Assembly (NCBI GenBank): GCA_025354165.1
Contig: JANXNI010000028.1
Span: 62,001-126,000, forward strand
Direction of reading: 5' to 3'
DNA from: Burkholderiales bacterium
GTDB lineage: Bacteria; Pseudomonadota; Gammaproteobacteria; Burkholderiales; Casimicrobiaceae
DNA: 64,000 bases
The translations under genes were made by a program, and so were the position numbers. The notes below the pieces were generated by a model. That model was not told the origin of the DNA. It saw only the letters and a program-made list of their open reading frames with translations, and did not search any database. This document shows positions 8,194 to 16,325 of this stretch, piece after piece (the stretch's first letter is position 1; each line of letters starts with the position of its first letter).

Positions 8194-10458
8194 CTAGAAC
8201 GTCAGCTTCGCCGAAATCTGGAAGCTGCGCGGTGCCTGGAACAGATACTGATCGCCCGCCAACAACTTACCCGGACTGACCGAGGTTACCTTGCCTGAGT
8301 CGAAGAGGTTAAACACGTTGGCCTGAAGCTTCAGGCTCTTGCCAAACACGCCTAGACCCGTCAACGTGTACGACACGCCGAGGTCGGCGTTGTCGTAGGA
8401 TTTGGTGCGGTAGTAGTCATAGTTGGCTGGTTTAGCTGCGTCGTACTCCTGCTGGTAGACCGCTCCGGTGCGCTTCATGATGAACGAGGCCCCGACCGGA
8501 CCACTCGAATAAATCAAGCCGAGCGCAGCCGTCATATTTGGAGCGCCAGAGATTTGTTTGCCAGTGTCGTTCGCGGTGGCCTTGTTGCTCGAACCGTTGG
8601 CGTAAATCGCGAAGCCATCCAGCAGCGCATACGTAGCCTGCGCCTCAAAGCCCTGATACGTCGCGCCGCCGATGTTGACATACGCAGCCGCTGTACCGCC
8701 CAGACCGTTCGAGACGTACTTATTCTTGAAATCGATGCGGTAAACGTCTGCGTCCCACGTAAAGTCACGGCTCTTGCCCACGACGCCCAACTGATAGTTG
8801 GTCGATAGTTGCGGGGCGGCGCTGTTCTTGGTGGGATCAGCGATATAGAACGATTTCAGATCGGGGATCTGGAAGCCCTTGGCGTATTGGCCGTACACGG
8901 CGATGTTTTGACCAAGCTGCCGATTGACGGTGAGGAAGGGCAGCGTAGTTCGGTAATCCACCGACGCGTTTTGCGGGACGCGCGTCGTCTGGTTCACCAC
9001 GGCATCGACCGAGCGCGTCATCATCACCTGCTTGATGCCCGGTGTAATGGTCGTGCTTGGTGTAATTTCCCATTCAAATTCAGCGAAGGGTTGCGCGGTG
9101 GTAATTTTTGATTGCTGGTCGAATAGCACGCTTGGGAACTGCACCGGCGTAGGTTTCGTTTCGCGTGGGTCACGAATGTTGCCGAGCGTCAGGTCGATGT
9201 CGTACTGATGACGATCCGTATCTGATTTTTCCAGCCACACACCAGCGCGCAAAAGACCCATCGAAAACTGTTTGCTGCCTTTAAGAATTGCACCAAAAAC
9301 CCGGTACTTATTCTGCTTGTCGATACCCGGAATGTTCTTGTTGCCCTTACCACCGATCACCGTACCTGGCGCGGTCAAGCCCGTGGGATCGGTCGATGAA
9401 ATCGTCTGATTGTTGTAGGCATAGGTGTAGGCTGTTGCCTCCGTCGTGAGGCTGTCGCTCCAGTTGCTCCTCAGACGCAGGTACTCGAAATCGGTGTCTT
9501 TGTGCGTGTAGTTGATACCGACGAAATTGAAGCTGGTGGGATCATTATTGAGGCTGTAGTTTCGACCATACAGGGCGATCTGCGCGAGCGTCGGGCCTTT
9601 GCCGTTGTCGTTCTGGTCATACTTGATTTGATTGACCGAGCTGAACGCAGTCAGCGTGGAATTGTCACCGACGGGCATTTGATATTTGAGCGTCAGGTTG
9701 TCGCTGCGAATGCCGTTGTTGGTGAGGTAGCCATCCGATTCGAGATGCTGAAAATTGGCCTGCAAAGTGCCGCCGTTGGCAAGTTTTCCGCTTTCAGCGG
9801 AAGCGCCATAGAGCCGTGTATTCCACGTGCCGAACGAGGTAAACACGCTAAATGCGCGCTCATCGAGTGGCTTTTTCGAGAACAGATTGATCGATCCTCC
9901 GAAGGTCGCAAAGCCGATATTGCTAGCGTTTCCGGGACCGCGTTCGATAACCGCTCCACCGAGCGTGGACGCCGGGAAGAACGAGGTCGAATGGTGCGCG
10001 GGATTGTTAGTGTCGCCCCACGGGATACCGTCGAACGTGACGTTGTACTGATCATCGCTGAAGCCGCGCATGATCGTTTTTGTTTCGCTCAAGCCCGGCC
10101 CGTTGGCCGAGTCGCCCGACATACTGGGCGCGATGTTGACCACACGGCTGTATTCGGCGGTGGGTGCGACCGAGCTCTCGATGAACTCGCGCGTAATCAC
10201 CGCTTGCGGTTGCGTAGCGCTCATGCTGGCCTGCGAAGGCGCGAGTGCGGAGGCACCTTTTTCGCCATTGCGATACGCACCGTTAGTAGCGGAAACAACG
10301 ACGGGTTCCAGCTTGACGGCAGCGTTGGGGGATTCTTTTAACGGTTCGTTTGCCGCCATAACGGGCGAGGGCGACGATTGCGCGAAAAGCGCTGCGGGCG
10401 ATACGCCTAAAGTGGCTAGACAAGCGATTGCTAGCGCACGTCTGGTTGGCTGTTTCAT
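8194..10458 (-). CDS. TonB-dependent outer membrane receptor, phosphate-starvation type
   Basis: 754 residues starting at the ATG at 10458, which gives a signal peptide (MKQPTRRALAIACL to LFAQ); the frame upstream of it is noncoding. A TonB box-like EPVVVSA follows at about residue 50. The plug domain contains KTIMRGFSDDQYNVTFDGI and GGSINLFSKKP, and the remainder is a strand-rich barrel ending in ISAKLTF with the expected terminal Phe. Such receptors take up siderophores, vitamins or organic ligands using TonB energy. A good Pho box about 100 bp upstream and the surrounding phosphatase genes suggest that it imports a phosphorus-containing compound; that is inference. It has its own terminator. 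Confidence 0.93.
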   Translation of the reverse strand: MKQPTRRALAIACLATLGVSPAALFAQSSPSPVMAANEPLKESPNAAVKLEPVVVSATNGAYRNGEKGASALAPSQASMSATQPQAVITREFIESSVAPTAEYSRVVNIAPSMSGDSANGPGLSETKTIMRGFSDDQYNVTFDGIPWGDTNNPAHHSTSFFPASTLGGAVIERGPGNASNIGFATFGGSINLFSKKPLDERAFSVFTSFGTWNTRLYGASAESGKLANGGTLQANFQHLESDGYLTNNGIRSDNLTLKYQMPVGDNSTLTAFSSVNQIKYDQNDNGKGPTLAQIALYGRNYSLNNDPTSFNFVGINYTHKDTDFEYLRLRSNWSDSLTTEATAYTYAYNNQTISSTDPTGLTAPGTVIGGKGNKNIPGIDKQNKYRVFGAILKGSKQFSMGLLRAGVWLEKSDTDRHQYDIDLTLGNIRDPRETKPTPVQFPSVLFDQQSKITTAQPFAEFEWEITPSTTITPGIKQVMMTRSVDAVVNQTTRVPQNASVDYRTTLPFLTVNRQLGQNIAVYGQYAKGFQIPDLKSFYIADPTKNSAAPQLSTNYQLGVVGKSRDFTWDADVYRIDFKNKYVSNGLGGTAAAYVNIGGATYQGFEAQATYALLDGFAIYANGSSNKATANDTGKQISGAPNMTAALGLIYSSGPVGASFIMKRTGAVYQQEYDAAKPANYDYYRTKSYDNADLGVSYTLTGLGVFGKSLKLQANVFNLFDSGKVTSVSPGKLLAGDQYLFQAPRSFQISAKLTF

Positions 10459-10554
10459 GTGTGTAATCCCCGGATTTTTGTTGACGTGCCGAACCACCGG
10501 CAACACCCGAAGGCGCGGGGCTCTCTGCACAAGATCAAACGTTAGTTCGGACGC

Positions 10555-10572
10555 GTGACAGGATCGTGACAA
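10555..10572 (-). promoter_or_regulatory. Pho box upstream of the TonB receptor
   Basis: Read on the minus strand: TTGTCAC, GATC, CTGTCAC. This is a clear 7-4-7 PhoB box with both half sites matching TGTCA exactly. It lies 97 bp upstream of the receptor ATG at 10458, in the 135-bp gap after sixA, and no other gene on that strand starts here. Confidence 0.75.
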
Positions 10573-10593
10573 CACTGCGTCAAAAAGCGCGGA

Positions 10594-11058
10594 CTACAAA
10601 AGCTCCGGCGTCGCGACCGCACGAATGATTACGTCGTTGACGCCATCACGCTCTCTCGATTGCAGCCACCACACCGCGCCCTTGCGCACGGTCAACGGTG
10701 CCACTGCATCCATGAGCAACCAGTGAATGCATTCACCAATCCACGGCTGATGACCCACGATCACAATCGGTTCAGTCTGCACTCCCCAGCCTACGGCTGC
10801 CAACACTTCTTCCGGGCGAGCATCGGGGATTAGTTCGTTCAGCGTCTTGTTTTTGCGTGACAGACAACGCACTGTTTGTTGCGAGCGTTTCGCGGGGCTC
10901 GCGAACACGCGACACTGCTGCGGCAAGTTGCGATCCAGCCAGAACGCGATGCGTTCGGCTTGACGTTGGCCTTTGACCGTTAGTTTGCGATCAAGGTCGT
11001 CCTGACCTTCGGTCGCGTCATGAGCCTCGGCATGTCGCCAGAAGATGATTTCGCTCAT
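10594..11058 (-). CDS. sixA: Phosphohistidine phosphatase SixA
   Basis: 154 residues, the usual size for SixA. The N-terminus has IIFWRHAEAHD, where RHA is the form of the RHG catalytic motif used by SixA, followed by DLDRKLTVKGQRQAERIA and a second conserved His block at VGHQPWIGE. SixA removes phosphate from phosphohistidine proteins in the cytoplasm. Its start codon overlaps the ppk stop by 4 bp (ATGA type), so the two are translated together; a ppk-sixA pair is common in proteobacteria, and polyphosphate kinase itself works through phosphohistidine intermediates. Confidence 0.9.
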   Translation of the reverse strand: MSEIIFWRHAEAHDATEGQDDLDRKLTVKGQRQAERIAFWLDRNLPQQCRVFASPAKRSQQTVRCLSRKNKTLNELIPDARPEEVLAAVGWGVQTEPIVIVGHQPWIGECIHWLLMDAVAPLTVRKGAVWWLQSRERDGVNDVIIRAVATPELL

Positions 11059-13124
11059 GCCGCCTCAGAATTGTGAGCACCAAGGCCAAGCTTGTCGGCT
11101 AACTGATACTGCGCAACGACTGGCTTTTGTTTGCCGGGCGGACGCAGCAGACGATACGCGCCACTTCGCTCCAGCCGCCACGCCTGCGAGTTGTCGCGCA
11201 GCGCGACATGCAGGCCTTCATCAATCACGCGCGCTCGGAGCGGCCCATCGAGTATCGGTGTGGCAACCTCAACGCGGCGATCCAGATTGCGACTCATCCA
11301 GTCGGCCGATGAGATGTACACGTTCGGCTTGCCGCCGTTTTCAAAATAGTAGATGCGGCTGTGCTCCAGAAAGCGTCCAACGATGGAGCGGACATGAATG
11401 TTCTTTGTGCTCTCATCCACATCCGGGCGCAGGCAGCAGGCGCCGCGTACGATAAGCTCAATGCGAACGCCGGCCTGTGAGGCCTCGCACAGTGCAGCCA
11501 TCACGGCCTCGTCGGTGAGCGCATTGATTTTCGCCATGATGAGTGCGGGCTTGCCCGCCTTCGCGGCACGTGCTTCGGCGCGAATGGCTGCAAGCAAATT
11601 CAACTTCATGGTGTGCGGCGCCCACCACAAATGCTTAAGCTTCGGCGGCTGCGACAAACTCGTCAGATGATGAAAAATTGCAGCAACGTCTTTGCCGATT
11701 TCGGCGTTCGCCGTGAGTAACCCAAAATCGGTGTAGAAGCGCGCGGTGGACGGGTTGTAATTGCCGGTACCGATGTGCGTATAAGTGCGAATGGCATTAC
11801 CTTCTTTGCGTAACACCATCAACATTTTGGCGTGCGTTTTCAGGCCGACCAGGCCGAACACGACTTGCGCACCGGCCTGCTCCAGCTTGTCGGCCCAGTT
11901 GATGTTGGTTTCCTCGTCGAATCGCGCTTGCAACTCGAGCACAACGGTCACCTCTTTGCCAAGGCGCACGGCCTCCAGCAACAGATCCATCAATACGGAT
12001 TTTGAGCCCGTACGATAAATCGTTTGCTTGATGGCGATAACACTTGGGTCCGCTACCGCAGTGCGCAAAAATTGCACGACGGGCTCGAACGATTGATAGG
12101 GGTGATGCAGCAGCACGTCGCGCTGACGCAAATCTGCGAACAACCGATCGTCAGTAACTTCAGGCAACGACGGTCCCGGTGTGAACGGTGCGAATCGCAG
12201 CTCTGGATGCTCGGTCGCTTCGGCCAACGCTGCGAGACGCGCCAGATTGACCGGACCATCAACGCGGTATACCTCATGCGGTTCGAGTTTGAAGTGCTGG
12301 GTCAGAAGCGTCATCACTGATTCGCTGCAATCAGCGTTAATTTCGAGGCGCACCGCTCGTCCATAGGGGCGACGGCGCAACTCACCGGCCAGCGCGTGGC
12401 GCAGGTTGGTCATCTCCTGTTCGTCGACCCACAAATCACTGTCGCGGGTGACACGAAACTGCGAATCACTGACGACTTCGCGACCGGGAAACAGGCGAGC
12501 CAGTTCAGTTTCTATTAACGTCGTGAGCAGGATGAACGACCGTCGTCCGTTGCTCGTTTTGCTCTTGATTTCAAACAGGCGCGGCAAACTGCGCGGCACT
12601 TTCACAATGGCAATGCTCGTCTTGCCAACGCTCCTCTTTGACTTCAGCTCAACGATGAAGTGCAGGCCCTTGTTAGCCACCGAAGGAAACGGATGCGCGG
12701 GATCGAGCCCTATCGGCGTCAACACGGGCGCAATCTCACGGGCAAAAGTTGCCCGCGCCCAGCGCCGTTGTTCGGGTGTCAGGTCTACGCCGCTGACGAG
12801 ATCAATACCGGCGTCGCGCAGCGACGGCAGGATTTGCGTGTTGAGCAATTGATACTTGTGTACGACCAAAGCACGCGCACGATCCGCGATCTCGAGCAAA
12901 TCATTGTTAAGCACAGCCGCTTCGACTGAGTCCGATGATTGCAATTCCTGCAATCGGTCTTTTTGCTCAGCGATCCGTACCTCAAAAAACTCATCGAGGT
13001 TTGAGCTGACTATCGTCAGATAGCGCAAACGCTCAAGCGCAGGCACCCAGGGCAGCTCACACTGCGCGAGCACGCGCTCGTTGAAGGCGAGCATCGACAG
13101 CTCGCGGTTGATCACTGGCATCAT
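11055..13124 (-). CDS. ppk1: Polyphosphate kinase 1
   Basis: 689 residues, full length. It starts with NRELSMLAFNERVL, the N-terminal domain signature (NRELSWLxFN). The catalytic C-terminal half has two phospholipase-D-like domains with LVGLKTHAKMLMV (phosphorylated His), THIGTGNYNPSTARFYTDF and RFLEHSRIYYFENGG (second His). It builds polyphosphate from ATP reversibly. Two adjacent ATG codons (13124 and 13121) are possible starts. A good Pho box lies 55 bp upstream. The position next to phosphatases and pst genes fits storage of phosphate taken up during starvation. Confidence 0.96.
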   Translation of the reverse strand: MMPVINRELSMLAFNERVLAQCELPWVPALERLRYLTIVSSNLDEFFEVRIAEQKDRLQELQSSDSVEAAVLNNDLLEIADRARALVVHKYQLLNTQILPSLRDAGIDLVSGVDLTPEQRRWARATFAREIAPVLTPIGLDPAHPFPSVANKGLHFIVELKSKRSVGKTSIAIVKVPRSLPRLFEIKSKTSNGRRSFILLTTLIETELARLFPGREVVSDSQFRVTRDSDLWVDEQEMTNLRHALAGELRRRPYGRAVRLEINADCSESVMTLLTQHFKLEPHEVYRVDGPVNLARLAALAEATEHPELRFAPFTPGPSLPEVTDDRLFADLRQRDVLLHHPYQSFEPVVQFLRTAVADPSVIAIKQTIYRTGSKSVLMDLLLEAVRLGKEVTVVLELQARFDEETNINWADKLEQAGAQVVFGLVGLKTHAKMLMVLRKEGNAIRTYTHIGTGNYNPSTARFYTDFGLLTANAEIGKDVAAIFHHLTSLSQPPKLKHLWWAPHTMKLNLLAAIRAEARAAKAGKPALIMAKINALTDEAVMAALCEASQAGVRIELIVRGACCLRPDVDESTKNIHVRSIVGRFLEHSRIYYFENGGKPNVYISSADWMSRNLDRRVEVATPILDGPLRARVIDEGLHVALRDNSQAWRLERSGAYRLLRPPGKQKPVVAQYQLADKLGLGAHNSEAA

Positions 13125-13178
13125 GCGCTGCGGTCCGCTCTGGTGTAATTCTATCTAGCGTTAGTGTGACGATGTGTC

Positions 13179-13196
13179 GTTACAGTCTGATGACAG
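13179..13196 (-). promoter_or_regulatory. Pho box upstream of ppk1
   Basis: Read on the minus strand: CTGTCAT, CAGA, CTGTAAC. The first half site is identical to the E. coli consensus and the spacing is the canonical 4 bp. It ends 55 bp before the ppk1 start. The remainder of the 645-bp gap up to the next receptor gene holds no gene I can support between 13197 and 13458. Confidence 0.75.
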
Positions 13197-13458
13197 CGCT
13201 ACGGGTGGCTCCTGTAATTGGCGCTTTGATGGCAAGGCAGAGGCGGTGCCGTTGACGGGGGATTTCGCGGGCACGAGCTGGAACCCGATGCGTTCTGCGG
13301 ATCGTGTTTTTGAGTGATCGCGAGGGTACAGCGAACCTCCGGTCGATGAGCCTGAATGGTCGCGATCTCAAACAGCACACGCGCACAAAGCTGACAATGA
13401 GTTTGACATCCGCCGCGCTTCATTGGCCGGGACGCGCAACTTCGCGATACCAGATTTA

Positions 13459-13574
13459 CAGCTTTTGTCTGTAATGACCACTCCGTTTGGGCAAGCCATG
13501 CATTTCGATAGTTATCGACTTTGCGCGATTATCGCGTTCAGCCCATGTCCGATAAGACGTTGATGCAAAAGTCA
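13459..13574 (+). repeat. Dispersed 116-bp intergenic element, copy 1
   Basis: This copy has CAGCTTTT at positions 1-8, TTGGG at 29-33, TCGAC at 57-61, GCCC at 83-86 and AAAAG at 109-113, the same spacing as the other five copies. TGGGC (30-34) can pair with GCCCA (83-87), a G-C to U-A change at the outer pair relative to copy 2. Two perfect small hairpins lie inside (CGATA/TATCG and CGCGAT/ATCGCG). It lies between ppk1 and a TonB receptor, 197 bp before the receptor start. Confidence 0.75.
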
Positions 13575-13689
13575 TTAACTACGCCCCAACTGGGTGCTGG
13601 TGCGCCATCTTTGTGTCGCAGCGCAGCATATTCGTGCTTGCCTTGCGGAAATACAACATGTTTGTTACAGGCAAATCCGATCCAGACCG

Positions 13690-13707
13690 TTTGTCATGGA
13701 ACGATCA
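13690..13707 (+). promoter_or_regulatory. Weak candidate Pho box upstream of the second TonB receptor
   Basis: TTGTCAT, GGAA, CGATCAT in 7-4-7 spacing, about 64 bp before the ATG at 13771. The second half site is poor, so this is only a candidate. If the gene started at the alternative ATG 13696 the site would fall in the coding region. Confidence 0.3.
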
Positions 13708-13770
13708 TTAATGCGGCGCACAAATGTGAAATATTCAAGAAACCCATTCATTCAAATTGCAAACAATTCC

Positions 13771-16212
13771 ATGCTTCCCGATCATTCTGTGTCCCCGTTT
13801 AGCGGTCTTCGCTTGAAAACCCTCGCGCGTGCCGTCGCCTTCGCTGTCGCCAGCGCCGCAGTCACTGGCGCGCTGGCCCAAACCGCCCCTGCCACTGAAG
13901 AGGCCGCGCCGCGCGCCAAAGACGATGCAGTGCGTCTCGGCACCATCACCATCACCGGCAGCGGCGACAAGCTCGGAGCCGGCCAGATATTGAATGAAGA
14001 CTCGGTCAAAGGCCGCAGCACGGTGACCAAGGCCGCGACCGAAAAGGATCGCGCGACTGGTAATCCGTACCAGGCGCTCTCGTTGTTGCCCGGCGTCAAC
14101 ACTTTTAACTACGACGGCACGGGCCTCTTCGGCGGCGGTTTCACGATGCGCGGGTTTGATGCGACCCAGATAGGCTTCACCATCAACGGTGTGCCGGTGA
14201 ACGATTCCGGAAGCTACTCGGTGTTCCCGCAGGAATACGTTGATCAGGAAAACATTTGCACGCAAAGCATCTCGCAAGGCTCGCCTGACGTCGAAGCGCC
14301 ACACGTAGGTGCCACTGGCGGTGCCGTGAATATCGTGATATGTGACCCGGAAAACACGCGTCGTTTCCGTGTTGCGCAAACGGTCGGTCAACTCAATCTC
14401 TCGCGCACTTATGTACGCGCAGACTCCGGCCGTTTCGCCAACGACATGGCCAAGGTCTTCATGAGCTTTTCGCACACCGAGGCTGACAAGTGGAAAGGCT
14501 CTGGCGCCGCGAAACGTGATCACTTCGATGCCGCGTTCTCATTTGATTTCTCACCAGAGAACCGCATCCTCGGGTCGGTCATGTACAACAGGGCTGTCAA
14601 CAATAACTTTCAGTCGTTCAGTCTGGCTCAGCTCAACACGCTGGGCTACAACGCCGACTATTCGTCCACCTTCACGCCCGGGCATTTGACGCCGGTGGCA
14701 GGCACCGCGCAGCTCGAAACCGGCCCGAAGTCGCCGCAACAGTTCTACAAGCTGGCGGTCAACCCGTTTGAAGACGCAGTGGTTTCGTTGTCAGGCTCGT
14801 TCAAGCTCGCTGAAAACACCTACCTTAAAGTGCAGCCTTACCTCTGGTATGGCTACGGTACTGGCGGCGTGCAGCAGCGCGCTCTGTCAGAGACAGGCTT
14901 CCTTAACCGTGCGACGGGCAGGCTTGGCGCAGGCCGTGACTTAAACGGCGACGGCGATACGCTTGACACCGTGATTGTTGCTAACAGCAGCGTCACCAAA
15001 ACCAATCGCCCTGGTATCACCGCTGAAATCAATCGCAGCTTCGATGCGCATCAGGTCAAAGTCGGCGTCTGGTACGAACGTGCCGAGCACCGGCAGACCG
15101 GGCCGGCTGTTGCCGTTGACGCCAACGGTAATCCCGCCGATATATGGTTGCGTGACGGCAAAATCCTGCGCCCCGATGGCACCCCGTTTGAATCCCGCGA
15201 CTGGCTGACGGTCAGCCCCGCGTGGCAGGCCTATTTCTCCGATTCGTACAGCTTCATGGGTGATCGCGGCCTGCTGCAATTGGGCGCGCGCGCCCTGCAA
15301 GTAACCCGTCAGTTCACCAACACCGCCAACGAAGGCGGCAGCACGGTGAACTTCAACAGTACTTATACCGTCCAGAAGACGTACCGCGATGTGTTGCCAC
15401 AAATCGGCGCTCGCTTCAATCTTGACTCGCAACAGCAATTGTTTGCGAACATTGGCAAGAACTTCCGCGCACCCCCTAACTTTGCTTATGCCCCGACCAA
15501 CGGCAACGTCACGATCGTCAATGGCGTAGCCTCACTGACCGGCGAGATTAAGGCTGAGACCTCGATCACAACCGACGTGGGCTACCGTTTCCAGAGCAAG
15601 GCAATCACCTTCTCGGCAACGGCTTTCAATGTGGATTTCAAGGATCGTCAGGCCAACGCGTTTGATCCAAACACGCTTAAGTCGATCTACACCAACGCCG
15701 GCAAGGCACGCACTCGTGGCGTCGAGTTTGAGTTGGGTACGGTGCCCGTGAACGGCTGGTCGGCGTATGCATCGCTCACGCTTCAGAAAAGCAAAGTGCT
15801 GAACGACATTCGCTCCAACGCCACACAGGTACTGCCAACGTCGGGCAAACAATTTTCGCTTACGCCGCAAACGCTTGCTGGCCTATCGATACAGTATGCC
15901 GATGGCCCGTACTACGTTCGCCTGAAAGCCAAGCACACGGGTAACCAGTTTGCGTCGCTGATGAACGATGAAGAAGTGCCGAGCTATATGACGGCCGACT
16001 TCGATGCAGGTTACAAGTTTGGTGACTTCGCGTTCGCGAAAAACACGATGCTTCGCTTGAACATCAGTAACGTTGGCAACACCAAGTATCGGAACCCGAG
16101 CTCCAACACAGTGCTGAACACGGTTGCGGTTGGTACACAAACCGCTAGCAGCGTGTTCTACTACCTTGGCGCACCGCGCTTCTTCTCGGTCACACTGAGC
16201 GCTGATTTCTAG
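13771..16212 (+). CDS. TonB-dependent outer membrane receptor
   Basis: 813 residues from the ATG at 13771, chosen because it puts a signal peptide near the N-terminus (LKTLARAVAFAVASAAVTGALAQ); ATGs at 13696 and 13711 are in frame and possible. After the signal comes LGTITITG, a TonB box-like segment, then a plug with LSLLPGVNTFNYDG, FTMRGFDATQIGFTINGVPVND and GATGGAVNIV. The barrel ends with FFSVTLSADF and a terminal Phe. The plug contains two Cys (NICTQS and VICDPEN) that may form a disulfide. Ligand unknown; the neighbouring nucleotidase and phosphatase genes suggest a phosphorus compound, but this is inference. A strong terminator follows. Confidence 0.92.
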   Translation: MLPDHSVSPFSGLRLKTLARAVAFAVASAAVTGALAQTAPATEEAAPRAKDDAVRLGTITITGSGDKLGAGQILNEDSVKGRSTVTKAATEKDRATGNPYQALSLLPGVNTFNYDGTGLFGGGFTMRGFDATQIGFTINGVPVNDSGSYSVFPQEYVDQENICTQSISQGSPDVEAPHVGATGGAVNIVICDPENTRRFRVAQTVGQLNLSRTYVRADSGRFANDMAKVFMSFSHTEADKWKGSGAAKRDHFDAAFSFDFSPENRILGSVMYNRAVNNNFQSFSLAQLNTLGYNADYSSTFTPGHLTPVAGTAQLETGPKSPQQFYKLAVNPFEDAVVSLSGSFKLAENTYLKVQPYLWYGYGTGGVQQRALSETGFLNRATGRLGAGRDLNGDGDTLDTVIVANSSVTKTNRPGITAEINRSFDAHQVKVGVWYERAEHRQTGPAVAVDANGNPADIWLRDGKILRPDGTPFESRDWLTVSPAWQAYFSDSYSFMGDRGLLQLGARALQVTRQFTNTANEGGSTVNFNSTYTVQKTYRDVLPQIGARFNLDSQQQLFANIGKNFRAPPNFAYAPTNGNVTIVNGVASLTGEIKAETSITTDVGYRFQSKAITFSATAFNVDFKDRQANAFDPNTLKSIYTNAGKARTRGVEFELGTVPVNGWSAYASLTLQKSKVLNDIRSNATQVLPTSGKQFSLTPQTLAGLSIQYADGPYYVRLKAKHTGNQFASLMNDEEVPSYMTADFDAGYKFGDFAFAKNTMLRLNISNVGNTKYRNPSSNTVLNTVAVGTQTASSVFYYLGAPRFFSVTLSADF

Positions 16213-16261
16213 ATTGGCGCAGCGTTGTCGTCTCGGGTCAAACCCGGGTGACGAAGATAAT

Positions 16262-16291
16262 AAAGCCGCGCCAAAGCGCGGCTTTATTTTT
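16262..16291 (+). terminator. Rho-independent terminator after the second TonB receptor
   Basis: A perfect 10-bp stem (AAAGCCGCGC / GCGCGGCTTT) with a CAAA loop is followed by ATTTTT. It starts 50 bp after the receptor stop and 35 bp before the nucleotidase start. Confidence 0.9.
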
Positions 16292-16325
16292 GGTAGTTTG
16301 TTGAATGAAGACTATGGAACACGCG

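Noticed and set aside
9502-10341. Plus-strand frame of 279 codons inside the TonB receptor
   Set aside because: Shadow of the receptor frame, no homology pattern.
13180-13423. Two short minus-strand frames between ppk1 and the second receptor
   Set aside because: Arg-rich, overlap the Pho box region, no ribosome site or similarity.
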